From Pontederia crassipes (taxonomy: Eukaryota; Streptophyta; Magnoliopsida; Commelinales; Pontederiaceae), in assembly GCA_030549335.1 (NCBI GenBank), contig CM060197.1, forward strand, positions 19,108,501 to 19,172,500: a stretch of DNA of 64,000 nucleotides. Direction: 5' to 3'. The notes under the pieces were generated by a model that worked only from the letters and a program-made list of their open reading frames with translations, had not been told where the DNA came from and searched no databases. The position numbers and the translations under genes were made by a program. Below, one piece after another: positions 45,790-57,188 of this stretch; position 1 is the first letter of the stretch, and every line of letters starts with the position of its first letter.

Positions 45790-48331
45790 TCTTGTATACT
45801 AGCCCCAAAAAACCCCAGCCACTTCCTCTTACTCTTATCCCAGCCCCAAAATCCCTCAGCCGCTTCTTCTTCTTCTTGCCATAGGAGCATCATATGGTGG
45901 TCATCTTCGACATAGGACACCGCACGACCACATAGATTGAGGAGGAAGGAAATGACTGCGTCAAAATCGATCGAGGGGACGAACCTTGCTGTTTGAGTAG
46001 GATTCGTGGTGATCTCAACCTGATTCCTTTGCTAGTGAGTATTTAAATCTTCCACAATCTTGGACTACGTCTTTTGGGCATCGACCAATCCCTTCATATT
46101 TATTTTTTTTATTTTCTTCTCATTATTTCTCATTTGTATTGAGGCTGCTTAGCCGGCCTCACCTAGTGGGATAAGGCTTTGTTGTTGTTGTTGTTGTTGT
46201 ATTGAGGCTGCTCTCTTACCTTTTCATGGCCAGCTTGTGAAAGTCATTACATCGCCCAAGACTTTGAAACCAGAGCCTCCTACCTTTTGGCATCAAGCAA
46301 GATATCAGAGACAAATTGTTTTTACCGATCAAGTGCATCTACTTGAACGGGTATGAATCTATTGGTGGAGGTGCTATAATTCTTTGTGTTACAATCTGTC
46401 AAGATCTAATGTGGCTGAGAAATAGGAAATGAAAAGAAAAAAAAATTCATTACTTCTGCCGGAACCTGTGCTGATATAATTAGGAATTGAATTTTGGAGT
46501 AATGCACATGGTAATCATGTAGGTAAGACTTCATAACAAACAAAGTTAATTCTCTTTTTATTTAAGTTGACCTATGAATCAAGTATTGCAATGATATTTC
46601 TGTCCGGGTTTAAGATGACTGCATAAATAATTGATATTTGATATTACATAGTATTAATGATATATGAAAAATTGATATATATATTTATATATATATGTAT
46701 AATTAAAATATATTTTTCGGCCTAATTGAAATACACACTCTTGTGATAGGTATTAAATGATAATGTTAGCAATGATAATGTATTTAAATATATAGGATGG
46801 GTTAGCTAGATGACTAGGTACTATTGTCTAAGCAAAGTTACTACAGAGGTCTTTTATAAGAGTATAATAATTAAATCTGATTTCATTAATAATAAAATAA
46901 ATATAAAATTATATCATAATAAAATATATTTGATTATTAGCTGATAATGCTAATGATTAGGGAAGTAATCATTTCTGCAAATTTAATACATTGATTTATT
47001 TGCTTAATAATATCAATAGAAGAGTATAATAAAATAATCAACAAAGTATTTATATGAGAATTGAAGAGTGAATAAATTTTAAATAAAGGTAGTTATGGAC
47101 ATTTAAGTGTTATTGCAATATTATGTCCTTATAGTCTACTACACACTTTAATATGTGATTGACTTATATGATATATTGGTTAGGCTTCTGGACTTGACTC
47201 AGAAGAACGATTGATTGTGATTGAGCTTGCCCGAGGTGAGTGGATTACATGATAATATTAAGCAAGGCTCCAATAGCCCCCATAATCTTACGCCGATGTA
47301 AGACAAGTTTTCCACTTGGATTTTGATTAACTGAAATGAATGCTTTGCATCATATACAATATGTGGTGTATGCCATTAGATAAATAAAAGCTGAATTTAT
47401 TGACACACGTATTGGACATTTGGTTTCTTGATGTTTTCTTCGATTTTCGTGCTTTATGGAAACATTAGATTTTCTAAATGTGGTGAAATTGTATATTGCC
47501 AGAGCATGTGCATTCATACATCATATTAATTATATCATGCGAAAAAATTTGCTTTGTAGTGAGATTTTTCATTTCATCAAAGATTGATCAACTTTGAGTT
47601 GGTGCGGTAACTAGTCAGTCCACATACTCCGGCTTTTATTAAGATGTGCCATCCATTATTATGTTATGTACACACACATGTCTATTGATTGAAGTACGAT
47701 ATCATAGACTACTATGTTAAGACCTGGGATGTGGCAACCTATCAGTCCGCACAACAACTTATTTATGTATCATATTGGCCATGCAACCTAAGTGAGGTGT
47801 CTCTCTCTTTGGGTTCCTTCCTTTGTAGCAAAAGAGAAATGTCATTTTAACATCTCATATCGTATGATTTTTTTATTCGAATTTTAATCATATGCATGTG
47901 GGATATAAGTCTTTCTTGTTCTTCTTTATTCATGTTCCCTCTACTCACTGAGCTCACAATGCTCACCCCTCATTTTCTAATCTTTGCAGGTGATGATGGC
48001 TAAGCTAACTTATGATATTCCTAGTTGGGAGTAGGTTGTGTGAGGAAAGAAACTACAAACACATTTTTACTCCTTTTTATTTATCTATGGCTGTTAAAAA
48101 AAGAAGAGAGAACTTTAAATACGTATTAGTTTCTAGTATTGGGAACTTTTGATAAATGACTTTAGATTTTGTCACCGTGGTATATCATTTGGTTGGGACC
48201 AATATCTTTTTGTGCTACTTCATGTTGAGTTGAATGCTCCTATACTTTATTACAACGTATGGGCTTTTGTACCTTTTCATCATATGACAAATTATATTTT
48301 GAGATGGATGCATTGAATGCACATGTTGCCA
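45790..48331 (+). mobile_element. 5' LTR of chromovirus-like element W (left end approximate)
   Basis: The right end is fixed by CA at 48331 followed by a tRNA-Met primer site. The segment has the style of Tekay/Del-type LTRs: 'cgaggtgagtggatt' near 47.23 kb and 'cactgagctcacaatgctcacccctc...ttgcaggtgatgatgg' near 47.95 kb. The left end is not determined. A tiny retroposon piece sits at 46150-46197. No second LTR in the window. Fossil, truncated. Confidence 0.6.
46150..46197 (+). mobile_element. 48-bp 3' end of a LINE/SINE with 15-bp target duplication
   Basis: 'tagccggcctcacctagtgg' followed by 'gataaggcttt' and a (GTT)n tail is the usual 3' terminus of plant RTE-type LINEs and their SINEs. 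It is flanked by perfect copies of TGTATTGAGGCTGCT (46135-46149, 46198-46212), a target-primed-reverse-transcription signature. Extreme 5' truncation. Confidence 0.75.
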
Positions 48332-48339
48332 TTTTGGTA

Positions 48340-48352
48340 AGGTATCAGAGCC
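48340..48352 (+). other. Primer-binding site of element W
   Basis: AGGTATCAGAGCC, one mismatch from the tRNA-Met primer site TGGTATCAGAGC, 9 bp after the LTR end. Confidence 0.75.
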
Positions 48353-48889
48353 TAAGTTTTATGTCCAATTCACGGAGTGTGGGTAGAGTTGGGTAGCACA
48401 AAAGATAAATTTTGATTTGTTGCATTGTTTGTGAACATGACTGATGCTTGTTCAAATTTTTTTTTGAGAAGAACTTATGCTTGTTCATTAAGTAGGATGC
48501 TACAAGATATGCTTTGTTGTGCATAATAGTATCATAGTACACCTAAAAAAAGTGTCATATCATATTCTCCATTACTTGAGTATCTTGATCTGTCACCATG
48601 TGCTTTGAGTTATAAATAAAATGTTACCCTTCCGTTAATATGTACAAGAATATGACTATAATTATTTGTATGAAAATAGTTTTGTTGTGTAGCTCAAATG
48701 TTTTATTTCATGGGAAATGCAAACTTTAAAATTCTCAATTTAGGTTGATGTCTTATTCATAGAAATGTCCTAGAAAAAATTCAAGAAAATTTTTTGTTAT
48801 GGTGAGCATGAAAATAGCATGTCTTGTTAAAATCCTTAGCTATAAGAACTAAAAAAGGAAGCAACAATAATATAAATATTAATGCGCAG

Positions 48890-49520
48890 TATGGCACTAG
48901 TTATACGACTAAGAGGAGGTCCAGGAGATGATGGATCATTTGCCAGAGCTAAGAGGATTCATAATATTGATAGGAGAAAATATAATACACAATCTCAATC
49001 AATACAAAAAGACATCTAATTCTAGCATAGCCTCACAACCCAAGTTACAAAATGAGGCTAGGGAACGATGTGGTACATGTGGTAAGCTACATGAAGCTAC
49101 ATGCTGATGGAGTGCCCATGTGCTTTGCATGTGGTGTGAAAGGACACAAAAGAGTGTCCTCAATGATTTCAATCCAGGTTTCATATGAACAAAGTAGACA
49201 GGTTAAGCTAGTACAAAAGATGCCTTCCCCATACACCATTGTGCATACCGGAGGAAAGAATGGATCTAGAGCTCCGTGCAACATGTGTGGTAGATTCCAT
49301 GTTGGCAGATGCAGACTCGACTTTGATGGAATTCCAAAATGTTTCGCTTGCAGATGAAAAGGGCACAAGAGACCTGAGTGTCCTACCCATGCATATCATG
49401 CACAAACTACTACCACACAAGGTGGATGACCTGGCGGACAAGTTGTCACTAATAGTACAATCGCAGTTGTTAGCACATCACAATCTAACATCAAGGATGT
49501 TGCGGGTTATTTAGTGGATA
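48890..49520 (+). pseudogene. Gag zinc-knuckle remnant of element W
   Basis: Two knuckle-like motifs, CFACGVKGHK and CFAC...KGHKRPEC, each follow a C-x-x-C-G-(R/K) segment (CGTCGKLHEATC-like and CNMCGRFHVGRC), the paired layout of chromovirus gag C-termini. In line with the LTR and primer site upstream. Broken, and nothing of pol is seen. Fossil. Confidence 0.65.
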
Positions 49521-51050
49521 GAGAGTAGAACTTCCGAGAATCCAGTGAATAGGACCCACGATGAAACTGGTGTAAGTTCAAGGAAGGTCACAAGTTTGAT
49601 CCCTAATACTTAGAGACACATGCCTCGTCATTTAATCGTATTTGCTTGCACTCTTGTGACTCATATGCATGTTCCTTGAACAAATTGATAGTTTAAAGAA
49701 TTTTTTCATATAACATCTATGTTTCTGATCAAACCACTTAGAATTAAGTTAAACTGATTTGAGATAAATAAAGAGCCAATGATCATGTTCACCTACCAAA
49801 TTTTAAGATGTGTTAGTGTTCTGGTGACATCATTAAGAGAGAGAGAGAGAGAGATTAATTTTTTGTTAGTATGGTAAAAAAAAGCTAACTAAAAAAAAGA
49901 AATCACTCCATATGCATGACCAAATGGGTGTAGTGAACTTGCCATTGATGAGAGGAAGACAGGTAGTCCGCAAGGCCTGAGTTCACCTAAGGAATGGAAG
50001 TGCCAGCCACAAAAAAAAAATGTCCGTAAAGATCAACAAATTTCAATAGTAGAAAGGGTAGATAGATTCTACAATCACGACCATTGTGACGACTGCGTGT
50101 TAGTTCATACTAGCTGATATAATAGTAGTTCTGAGTGATATGTAAGATAAAATATTTCATAAGGATAATCGTAGGTGTGAGGTTGTTAGGGTGTGAACAT
50201 GTTTTGCTTTTATCCAAAAAAAGAGACATATAAGGACTGACTGCCTTATATGATCGAACTTTTAAGGAATTGAATGGTCTAGGTGGCACCCTGCAAAATG
50301 AAGGTTAAGATATTGCAGGACCATATTTTGAATTCAAGGGTTAAAAAAAGTAAAAAAAAAAGATGCCAACATGACACATGGGAACGTCACTAATTTAGAG
50401 ATGGTCATAGGATGCAAGCCTCATTGCCTAGAGATGCATCACTAATTCATTGATAATGAGGCGTCTACACTTTTGTCCCAACCATTTTAGATTGCCTTTT
50501 GCCACATTCATCTAGTTACCTACCTAGGACATCTTGTCAGATAAATGTTTGTAGATAAGATGTTGACTAATTGCGATAAAAGTCATTAATTTAATTATTA
50601 TTGGAACCATATTTTTTTCTCGATAGAAGGTGTGGACCGATTACTTATCTAGTAATTGTGGATTGAATATATATATATATATAATTTCTTGAAAATAATG
50701 TAGCGATGAAAAAATTGACTTAGAACAGTCATATATTACTTATATTCTTCGAGTAATGCCTTTATGGATAGATGATTTAAACGAAGGATGTAGTATGAAA
50801 TGGTATGTTTGAACAATTTTGTTGATTTTGATCCTATCATCACTATCCCTAGTTGTGTTGGAGCAAAGTTTTAATGCCCTATAAAATTATATTTTGATGA
50901 TACAAACCTCGAAATATTAGAGTTATATGCTGAAAAAGTTTAAATAGAAATGAACAACTTTATAAACTAAACTTTGATTGAATAATTGACAATAATCTCA
51001 TTATATTTTGGATGAATAATGAATATCAAAGTTGTAGAGAATTATATTAG
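49521..51050. other. No gene recognised
   Basis: Decayed repeat DNA between the gag remnant of W and the Athila-like LTR, with a GA dinucleotide run at about 49838-49853. No conserved coding was seen. Confidence 0.55.
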
Positions 51051-51249
51051 TGATCACCAGCTGATCACAATAGGTTTCTATCCCATTTTAGATGCATTTC
51101 ACCCATATCGAGTCCTCAAATTGCCTAACTTTTGGCCAATTATGTTTGTAATGCAAGGATTGTGATAACTAGTTGATCTTTCTCATTTTATACCTAATTC
51201 CATGTGCATAGAGGTTCTGAATTGCTAAAATTCATAAATACTTCAATTC

Positions 51250-51800
51250 TATGCCAAGTTATCATTTTTAGGGCAAGTTATCATTCCAATGTGCAAAGTT
51301 ATCATTATTTTAATTGAGCTGATTTTCAGTGATTATTTTGCTCTAAATCCCTTGTCATCATGAATTATTGATATTTGGATGACCATATTTCAATTTGTGC
51401 AAGGTTATCACTCCATATTATAAGTTATCATTTTTTAGTGTCAAGTTATCGTTTAAGGGCAAAACTGTCATTTCGATATGCAAAGCTATCAATTCTGCAC
51501 AAAAGCATTAGGCAATCATTAAATTACTTTCTTAACTCATTGATGTTCAAATTTGATCACATTTGGATGACCACAACCAAAGTTATGACAAGTTATCATT
51601 TTTATGGCATCAAGTTATCGTTTTTGGCACCAAAGTTATCATTCCTATGAAATCTTATCCACATTTGATTTCTGACCCCACTCACTTGCCATCCTAATCC
51701 TTTGATGCCTTCAATGCTTTGAACCACTCATATTTGGACATTTTTTATGAAATATGCAAAGTTATCATTCCGGGTTCAAAAGTTATCATTTTCAACTATG
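51250..51800 (+). promoter_or_regulatory. AAGTTATCATT motif array in the Athila-like LTR
   Basis: About 12 copies of (C/A)AAGTTATCATT and variants (near 51255, 51274, 51295, 51411, 51421, 51442, 51586, 51611, 51630, 51754, 51778), all upstream of the TATA box at 52088. Further copies lie around the primer site (59031, 59262, 59405). Confidence 0.7.
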
Positions 51801-52087
51801 GATTTTAATTCTGCATAACACCAAACTCCATTTGATAATTGAGCTGACATTACTTGCTGTTTTAATCCTTATTTGTTTATATCTTATTAGAAGACTTTGA
51901 TGCTTGCTTTTTTGGCCCTTCTAGCAGCTGAAATAGGGCTGCACAAAGGAGAAAAAGGAGGGGGACTACTTGCTTTTTGGCTGTCCAAAAAGCTGTCACC
52001 TGAGATATTTTCTGGTCCAGAGGACACTTGGCACAATCAAGGCATAAGCGAACATTCTGATGTTGATCTAAGGGTGGAAGAAAGTCA

Positions 52088-52096
52088 TATATAAAC
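52088..52096 (+). promoter_or_regulatory. Candidate TATA box of the Athila-like LTR
   Basis: TATATAAAC about 0.9 kb into the LTR and just downstream of the motif array. Confidence 0.5.
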
Positions 52097-52329
52097 TGAA
52101 AATCCTAAGGAAGCGAGGCCGGCCATTGCAAGGAAGGGAGATGATTGGAGCTGAGTTGAGCTGGAAGGAGCTGAAGCAGAGCTGATTGCTATCAATAGCC
52201 CTCAAGCCAGGATGATTTGCTTCTATTCCTCATTCTATTGTGTATCTAATTCTGTAATTATGGAGAGCTAAATCCCATGTCTCCTAGGATAGGGTAGTAG
52301 TCTAGATTAATTGTGGATGGATATAGACA

Positions 52330-53109
52330 AGTCTGGTTTCCTGAACTGATTTCAATTCTGATTTCTGATTTTCTGTGTTGATATGAATCTGATTCTGTCA
52401 TTGTAAGATCCTAATTGTATCTACAACTGAGAAGTTGTCATTTGATCTATTCTTTGTTCAGAAATGAAACAAGAATCAATGCCAAGTTTCTAGATTCAAT
52501 CCTAACTAGAAATCTGATTTCCTGAATTCTGAATTCTGATTTTCTTGATTTCTGATTTCTAAATTGTTCAAATCTATTTTCATTATTGTGGAACCCTAAT
52601 TGAATTAATAATTGAGATGTTTCTTATGGTTTCATTCTTGTTCAGAAATGAATCAAGAGGCAATGATGTTTTTAAGATTTCAACCCCTAAATTATTGCAA
52701 ACATTTCACTTGCTAATTTCTGATTTGTAAAATCTGATTTCCTGAATCTTTGGATTCTGTTTTGCTGTTGTAAACCCTTGATCTCATTAAATCACTGAGA
52801 AGTGAATCCTAGGGATACTTTGTTGTTCAGAGATGAACCAAAGAGCAATGGCAAGTCTGAATTCCAATGAGTGACATGTGCTGAATTCCAATGTTTGCTA
52901 GGTGTTGATTTCTGAATTTTCTGGTTGCTGATTTCCTGAATTATGTGGAATTTGCCTTGTTATTGTTAAGCCCCTGATTTCATCTAATCACTGAGAGGTG
53001 TACTTAGGTTTTCTTGCTGTTCAGAGATGGACCAAGAAGCAATTGCATGTGCTGAGTTCCCATATATAATTATGTGCTGATTTTATCAAACTCATTAGTG
53101 AAAATGTGG
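52330..53109 (+). repeat. ~190-bp tandem repeats in the Athila-like LTR
   Basis: Four to five diverged units share 'ctgatttcctgaatt', 'ttgtaa.ccctaattg..t', 'actgagaagt' and 'ttgttcagaaatgaa.caag'. The last unit is cut by solo LTR B and resumes at 58544, where 'ctgagaggctg' and 'gagataaaccaaggagc' continue the series. Confidence 0.75.
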
Positions 53110-53502
53110 ATTTCTGATGCATGCAAAATACAACATATTATTATTATTTCTGAGGCATGCATCATTTTAGTTCATTTTTAATCTTAATTCCAAATTTATT
53201 TATTAATTCTCTAAATATTTTAATTATGAATGGATTAATTAAATTTTGATAATTACTTTGGAGGAAAAATCAAATACATGATTATCCAAGGATTATATTT
53301 GATCAAGAATGGACGTATCGGCCGAGAAGTCCAACTCCAAAGATCATATCGGCCGATAAATCAAAGATCTATCTGTATCGGCCAAGATTTGTGGCGCAAA
53401 TGACCTTTGTGACCGAGATTCGGAAGGAATACAAAGTTTATCGGCCGAAATAAAGGATTATCGGCCGAGATATAAGAGTTCAAGTTTATCGGCCGATACA
53501 AA

Positions 53503-53829
53503 GAGTAATTTTCTCCAATCGTCCCCTAACTTTGTCTTATTTCCATTTTGGTCCCTCAACTTTAGTTTGTAACCAATACGTCCCTTAACTATGTAATGAT
53601 TTTGTCCATGGTCCCTTTTACCCGAGACAACCGGTCTTCCGATTTTATGACCACGTAGATTATAATAGTTAATAAAAAAATTAAAAGAAATAGCCAAGTG
53701 GCATGTCCACGTGGCTGAAACACACACACACAAGAAAGACTTAAAATGGCCACCTCCCAAAAAATATCCGTGCTGCTAAAACAAAGGAAGGGGATTATGC
53801 CCTAGGTTGGCTGTCGGCGTTCTCCTCCA
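53503..53829 (+). repeat. Left TIR of MULE-M
   Basis: 327 bp, the inverse of 56864-57188. It runs into a C/T-rich leader with an intron-like GTAAGT...TTTTTAG segment (about 53906-54011), as expected for the 5' UTR of the transposase gene. Confidence 0.9.
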
Positions 53830-54267
53830 TCCGCCATTGCCAATCTTTTTTCCTCTGCCCTCAACGGATCTCCTTCCTCCTCCATCGCTGTATTTGCTCT
53901 CTTCGGTAAGTTTTTGATAGATTTATTGAGGGATTATGTTTTTATGAACTTCTCAAATGTTCATGTCTTTTCTTTAGTGAGTTTTTTTTTGAGATTTTAC
54001 ATTGTTTTTAGGTCTTCCTCTGCTGGTTGGATCTTCCTTGGCGGCTCTAAAGTTGTCTGCTATAGATAGTAAAAAGTAACATTCTTTCTAACATCCTTTC
54101 TACTGCTCCTTATATTCTTGTTCTCAAAAGTGACGAATTATTTGGACTAGTGCAACAGTCCATTGTACACATGTTTTTAAATATTGAACTTTTGAAGGGC
54201 ATGTATTGAATTTATTGAACTTTCTACTGAACTGCCTAACAGCTCGATAGTAACACAAAAAGCTCCC

Positions 54268-55366
54268 ATGAGCAGCCAATTTGATAACCAACCACATGTT
54301 GAATTTGAGCCACATCTAACACAACAAGAAGATGGATTTGAAGATTTTGAAGATCTAGACTATGACATAGCTGATGGAGAGGAAGGGTTGAACACAAGGG
54401 AGAAAGAAGAAGAACTTACAATAGAAAAAAAAATTGGCAGCAAGGTACAAAGCACAACAGGAAGCAAAGACAAAGTCCATGAAAGTAGGAATATGGGATG
54501 ACACTAATTTAATAGCTGCGGCAGCGGAAGGAGAAAGTGACTATGGATTTGATTCTGATAAATTATACACAACATCAGGAACTGATTTTGATGATGAATT
54601 GGAAAAAAAATCAAAGGAGGCTAGAGAATGGGTTGAGGAAAGACCCTATATTAACTGGTGTAGGGCTTCTTTTTCTTCTGAACCTAAATGTGATATTTTG
54701 TTGAATAACTTATCTGAAGTATTCAACAAATTTATATTAGACGCCAGGGATAAGCCAATAATTACTATGCTTGAAATTATTCGGACGAAATTAATGACAA
54801 GACTGTGTAAAAAAAAGGAGGAGATGAAGAAGCAGAAAGGATTTTTGTGTCCCAAAATAGTAAAGAAGTTTGAAAAAATTAAAGAGTGGTTAATGATGTG
54901 GGAACATGTCTTTTCTGGTGGCCCAAGAGTGCAAGTTCTTGGATATGGTACACAATATGTGGTCGATATGGTGGTAAGAACTTGTTCATGGAGGAGGTGG
55001 GAGCTAACCGGTATTCCTTGTGTTCACGCTGTTGCATGCATTCGTGCGAACAATGAGGAACCAGAAAAATATGTCGATAAGTGTTATTGGATCGAGACTT
55101 ATATGAAAGTGTATGACCATGTCATACAACCATTGAATGGAAAAGATCAATGGGAAGATGTAGAAGAACCAACACCAATCATTCCACCACCCATGCAACC
55201 AAGAAAAAGAGGAAAGAGACAAACAGCAAGACGAAAGGAAGGCGAGGAACTTGAGAATAATGCCACTGGTAGGGGAACAAGATTATCAAAGGGAGCTAGA
55301 GTGCAGATGAGATGCAGTGAATGTGGAAATATAGGACATAATAAGCGGCACCACGTAATTCTATGA
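54268..55366 (+). pseudogene. MURA-type transposase, catalytic core deleted
   Basis: Two overlapping open pieces (54268-54501 and 54434-55366) carry the acidic N-terminal stretch (EDGFEDFEDLDYDIADGEE) and then, after DDELEKKSKEA, jump to the part that normally follows the last catalytic residue: WCRASFSS.PKCDILLNN, EVFNKFILDARDKPI, MLEIIRTKLM. A SWIM zinc finger (TCSWRRWELTGIPCVHA) and a C-terminal knuckle (CSECGNIGHNKRHH) follow. The MuDR N-terminal and MULE DDE domains (some 300 residues) are missing. The SWIM finger has Trp where the second Cys of CxC should be, and the knuckle has His for its last Cys. About 310 residues against 700-850 for the family. Not functional as a transposase. Confidence 0.85.
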
Positions 55367-55379
55367 AGTTAATTATTTT

Positions 55380-56089
55380 CTCATGGTATCTCTTTTATGT
55401 TGTATTTACTTATATAACTTGTTATTTTTTCCCATTTATAGAAAAAAACATCTTATAATGCTTCTTTGGTTATAGAAACATTCCAAGGTATAGCTTTCCA
55501 AGGTATAGAAACATTCCATGCTTCTCTTATAATGCTTCTTTGGTTTTCATTTCATACGAATCACTTATAAATTTTCTCTTTCAGGAATTTTGGATTTTCT
55601 GATGAAGGATAACAACAAATGGAATGCCTTAACTACTAAGAAGCTCATTTTGGCTCAGTACGAAGGGATGGATGCTATTTATATATGTATTCAGAATGGA
55701 TGTTATAACTTAATCTCTTGTATGGATGTCATAGTTCATTTTGGCTCAGTATGAACGAGGTATAGACAGTTGTATTTTATTTTCCATGCACTCAGAATGA
55801 TTGTTATAGCTTATGGATGTCATAGTTCATTTTGGCTCAATACGAACGAAGGAATTAATAGATTTCTTTTATATGGATATTTCAGCTCATGTGATGTGAT
55901 ATGATATACTATTTGTAAACGTTTTGTTGGTGCCTCAAACATATACGAAAGATAAGAAGCACAATATAAAAGCATAATAAGATACAAAATATCATCTTTC
56001 ATTAAACCCAACAATTCTTCTATTGATCCAGATGACACAAGAGTATTAACATATTTAGCACAACACCATTTAATATTCTACTTGTCAAT
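55380..56089. other. Spacer between the convergent genes of MULE-M
   Basis: No gene. It contains small duplications: 'ttataatgcttctttggtt' twice near 55454 and 55528, and 'catttggctca..acgaacg' units (about 55647, 55739, 55829) near 100 bp apart. It should hold the 3' ends of both transcripts. Confidence 0.6.
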
Positions 56090-56544
56090 CTATTTCAAAA
56101 TATACAACATAATGGCAAATAATAATAATGATAACATCTTCCTAAATAACTTGATATTCTTCTTTTTTAGTTCTTCAATTTCAGCCTCCAATAATTGGTT
56201 CATTTTTCTTCTTGCTTCAGCTTCATCTTTGAGCATATGCTTGTCTCTCAATAATTCATTGATGACATGAATGGTTGGTTCTCCAATTGGTGGATCAATC
56301 CAACGGAAAAAATGACATGCCCTCGTTACCTTACAAGTTGGTCAACAAGATAAGTTTGTACGTACTCAACATAGTAAAGAATTCCAACTGAATAGTCAAA
56401 CTAACAAATTAGTAAAGTTAATAACCCAAAATTTCGACATCCATAGAATCGTCTTCCTGGATTTGCTTCGGTCCATGAAGTTCGTATCAAACATTCTTGG
56501 CCACACATGCACCTTGGTGCTGGCACATAAACAATATTTGACAT
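56090..56544 (-). CDS. GRF zinc-finger / coiled-coil / membrane-anchor protein, two exons
   Basis: Exon 1 is 56426-56544 (ATG at 56544) and exon 2 is 56090-56321. The 104-bp intron (56322-56425) starts GT and ends AG. Spliced, they give 116 residues with no stop. Residues 11-50 are a textbook GRF finger: CMCG (Cys12, Cys14), RTSWTEANPGRRFYGC (Cys36), ACHFFRWID (Cys42). Residues about 57-97 are charged and helical (NELLRDKHML..., EAEIEELKKK), likely a coiled coil. Residues about 101-115 (KMLSLLLFAIMLYIL) form a single membrane helix at the end. This architecture equals the plant 'At4g04775-like' GRF proteins, whose function I do not know. GRF fingers in other proteins bind single-stranded DNA. 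The frame stays open upstream of the ATG to a splice-like TTTCTGCAG at about 56569, so a 5' UTR intron or a longer N-terminus is possible. It lies inside MULE-M, convergent with the transposase. Confidence 0.82.
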
Positions 56545-56863
56545 TTCTATTCCTATCAATGTAACCAACTGCAGAAAATAAATGAAGTTTAATCACAAAG
56601 AACAATATAAAAAACTCAAATGCCTAAATGACAATACAAAAGAACATTCTAGGAAACAGATGAAGGAAGAACATGCGAGGGCCCCAAAAGTCGAGTGATC
56701 AACGGAGAAATAAAATGCAAAGAACATTCTAGGGCACGATCTTTTTCCTTTTCGCCAATCGAGAGATTTGATGTGCAAGATTGTGAGAGGGAAGGAGGAA
56801 GAGAGGTCTGCAATGGTAGAAGAAGCAAGGAGAGTAGAGGAAGAAAAGAGATCAAGCCATACT

Positions 56864-57188
56864 TGGAGGAGAACGCCGGCAGCCAACCTAGGGCATAATC
56901 CCCTTCCTTTGTTTTAGCAGCACGGACATTTTTTGGGAGGTGACCATTTTAAGTCTTTCTTGTGTGTGTGTGTTTCAGCCACGTGGACATGCCACTTGGC
57001 TATTTCTTTTAATTTTTTATTAACTGTTATAATCTACGTGGTCATAAAACCGGAAGACCGATTGTCTCGGGTAAATGGGACCATGGAAGAAATCATTACA
57101 TAGTTAAGGGACGTATTGGTTACAAACTAAGTTGAGGGACCAAAATGGGAATAAGACAAAGTTAGGGGACGATTGGAGAAAATTACTC
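56864..57188 (-). repeat. Right TIR of MULE-M
   Basis: 325 bp, the inverse of 53503-53829. It would serve as promoter and leader of the GRF gene, which begins about 320 bp inside it. Confidence 0.9.

Larger units (their letters stand above)
53503..57188 (+). mobile_element. MULE-M, Mutator-like element with long TIRs
   Basis: Terminal inverted repeats of about 326 bp (53503-53829 and 56864-57188) start GAGTAATTTTCTCCAATCG and differ at only a few places. The 10-bp flanks CCGATACAAA (53493-53502) and CTGATACAAA (57189-57198) are a target duplication with one change, in the 9-11-bp range of MULEs. Inside are a transposase gene remnant on plus (54268-55366) and a GRF zinc-finger gene on minus (56090-56544), pointing at each other. 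Both TIRs carry a CACGTG core (53708-53713, 56980-56985). The element has lost the catalytic part of its transposase, so it could move only with a helper. Confidence 0.92.

Noticed and set aside
56396-56605. A 69-codon open frame on the minus strand in MULE-M
   Set aside because: It is the wrong frame over exon 1 of the GRF gene. The frame one base over gives CMCG...NPGRRFYGC and splices cleanly to exon 2.
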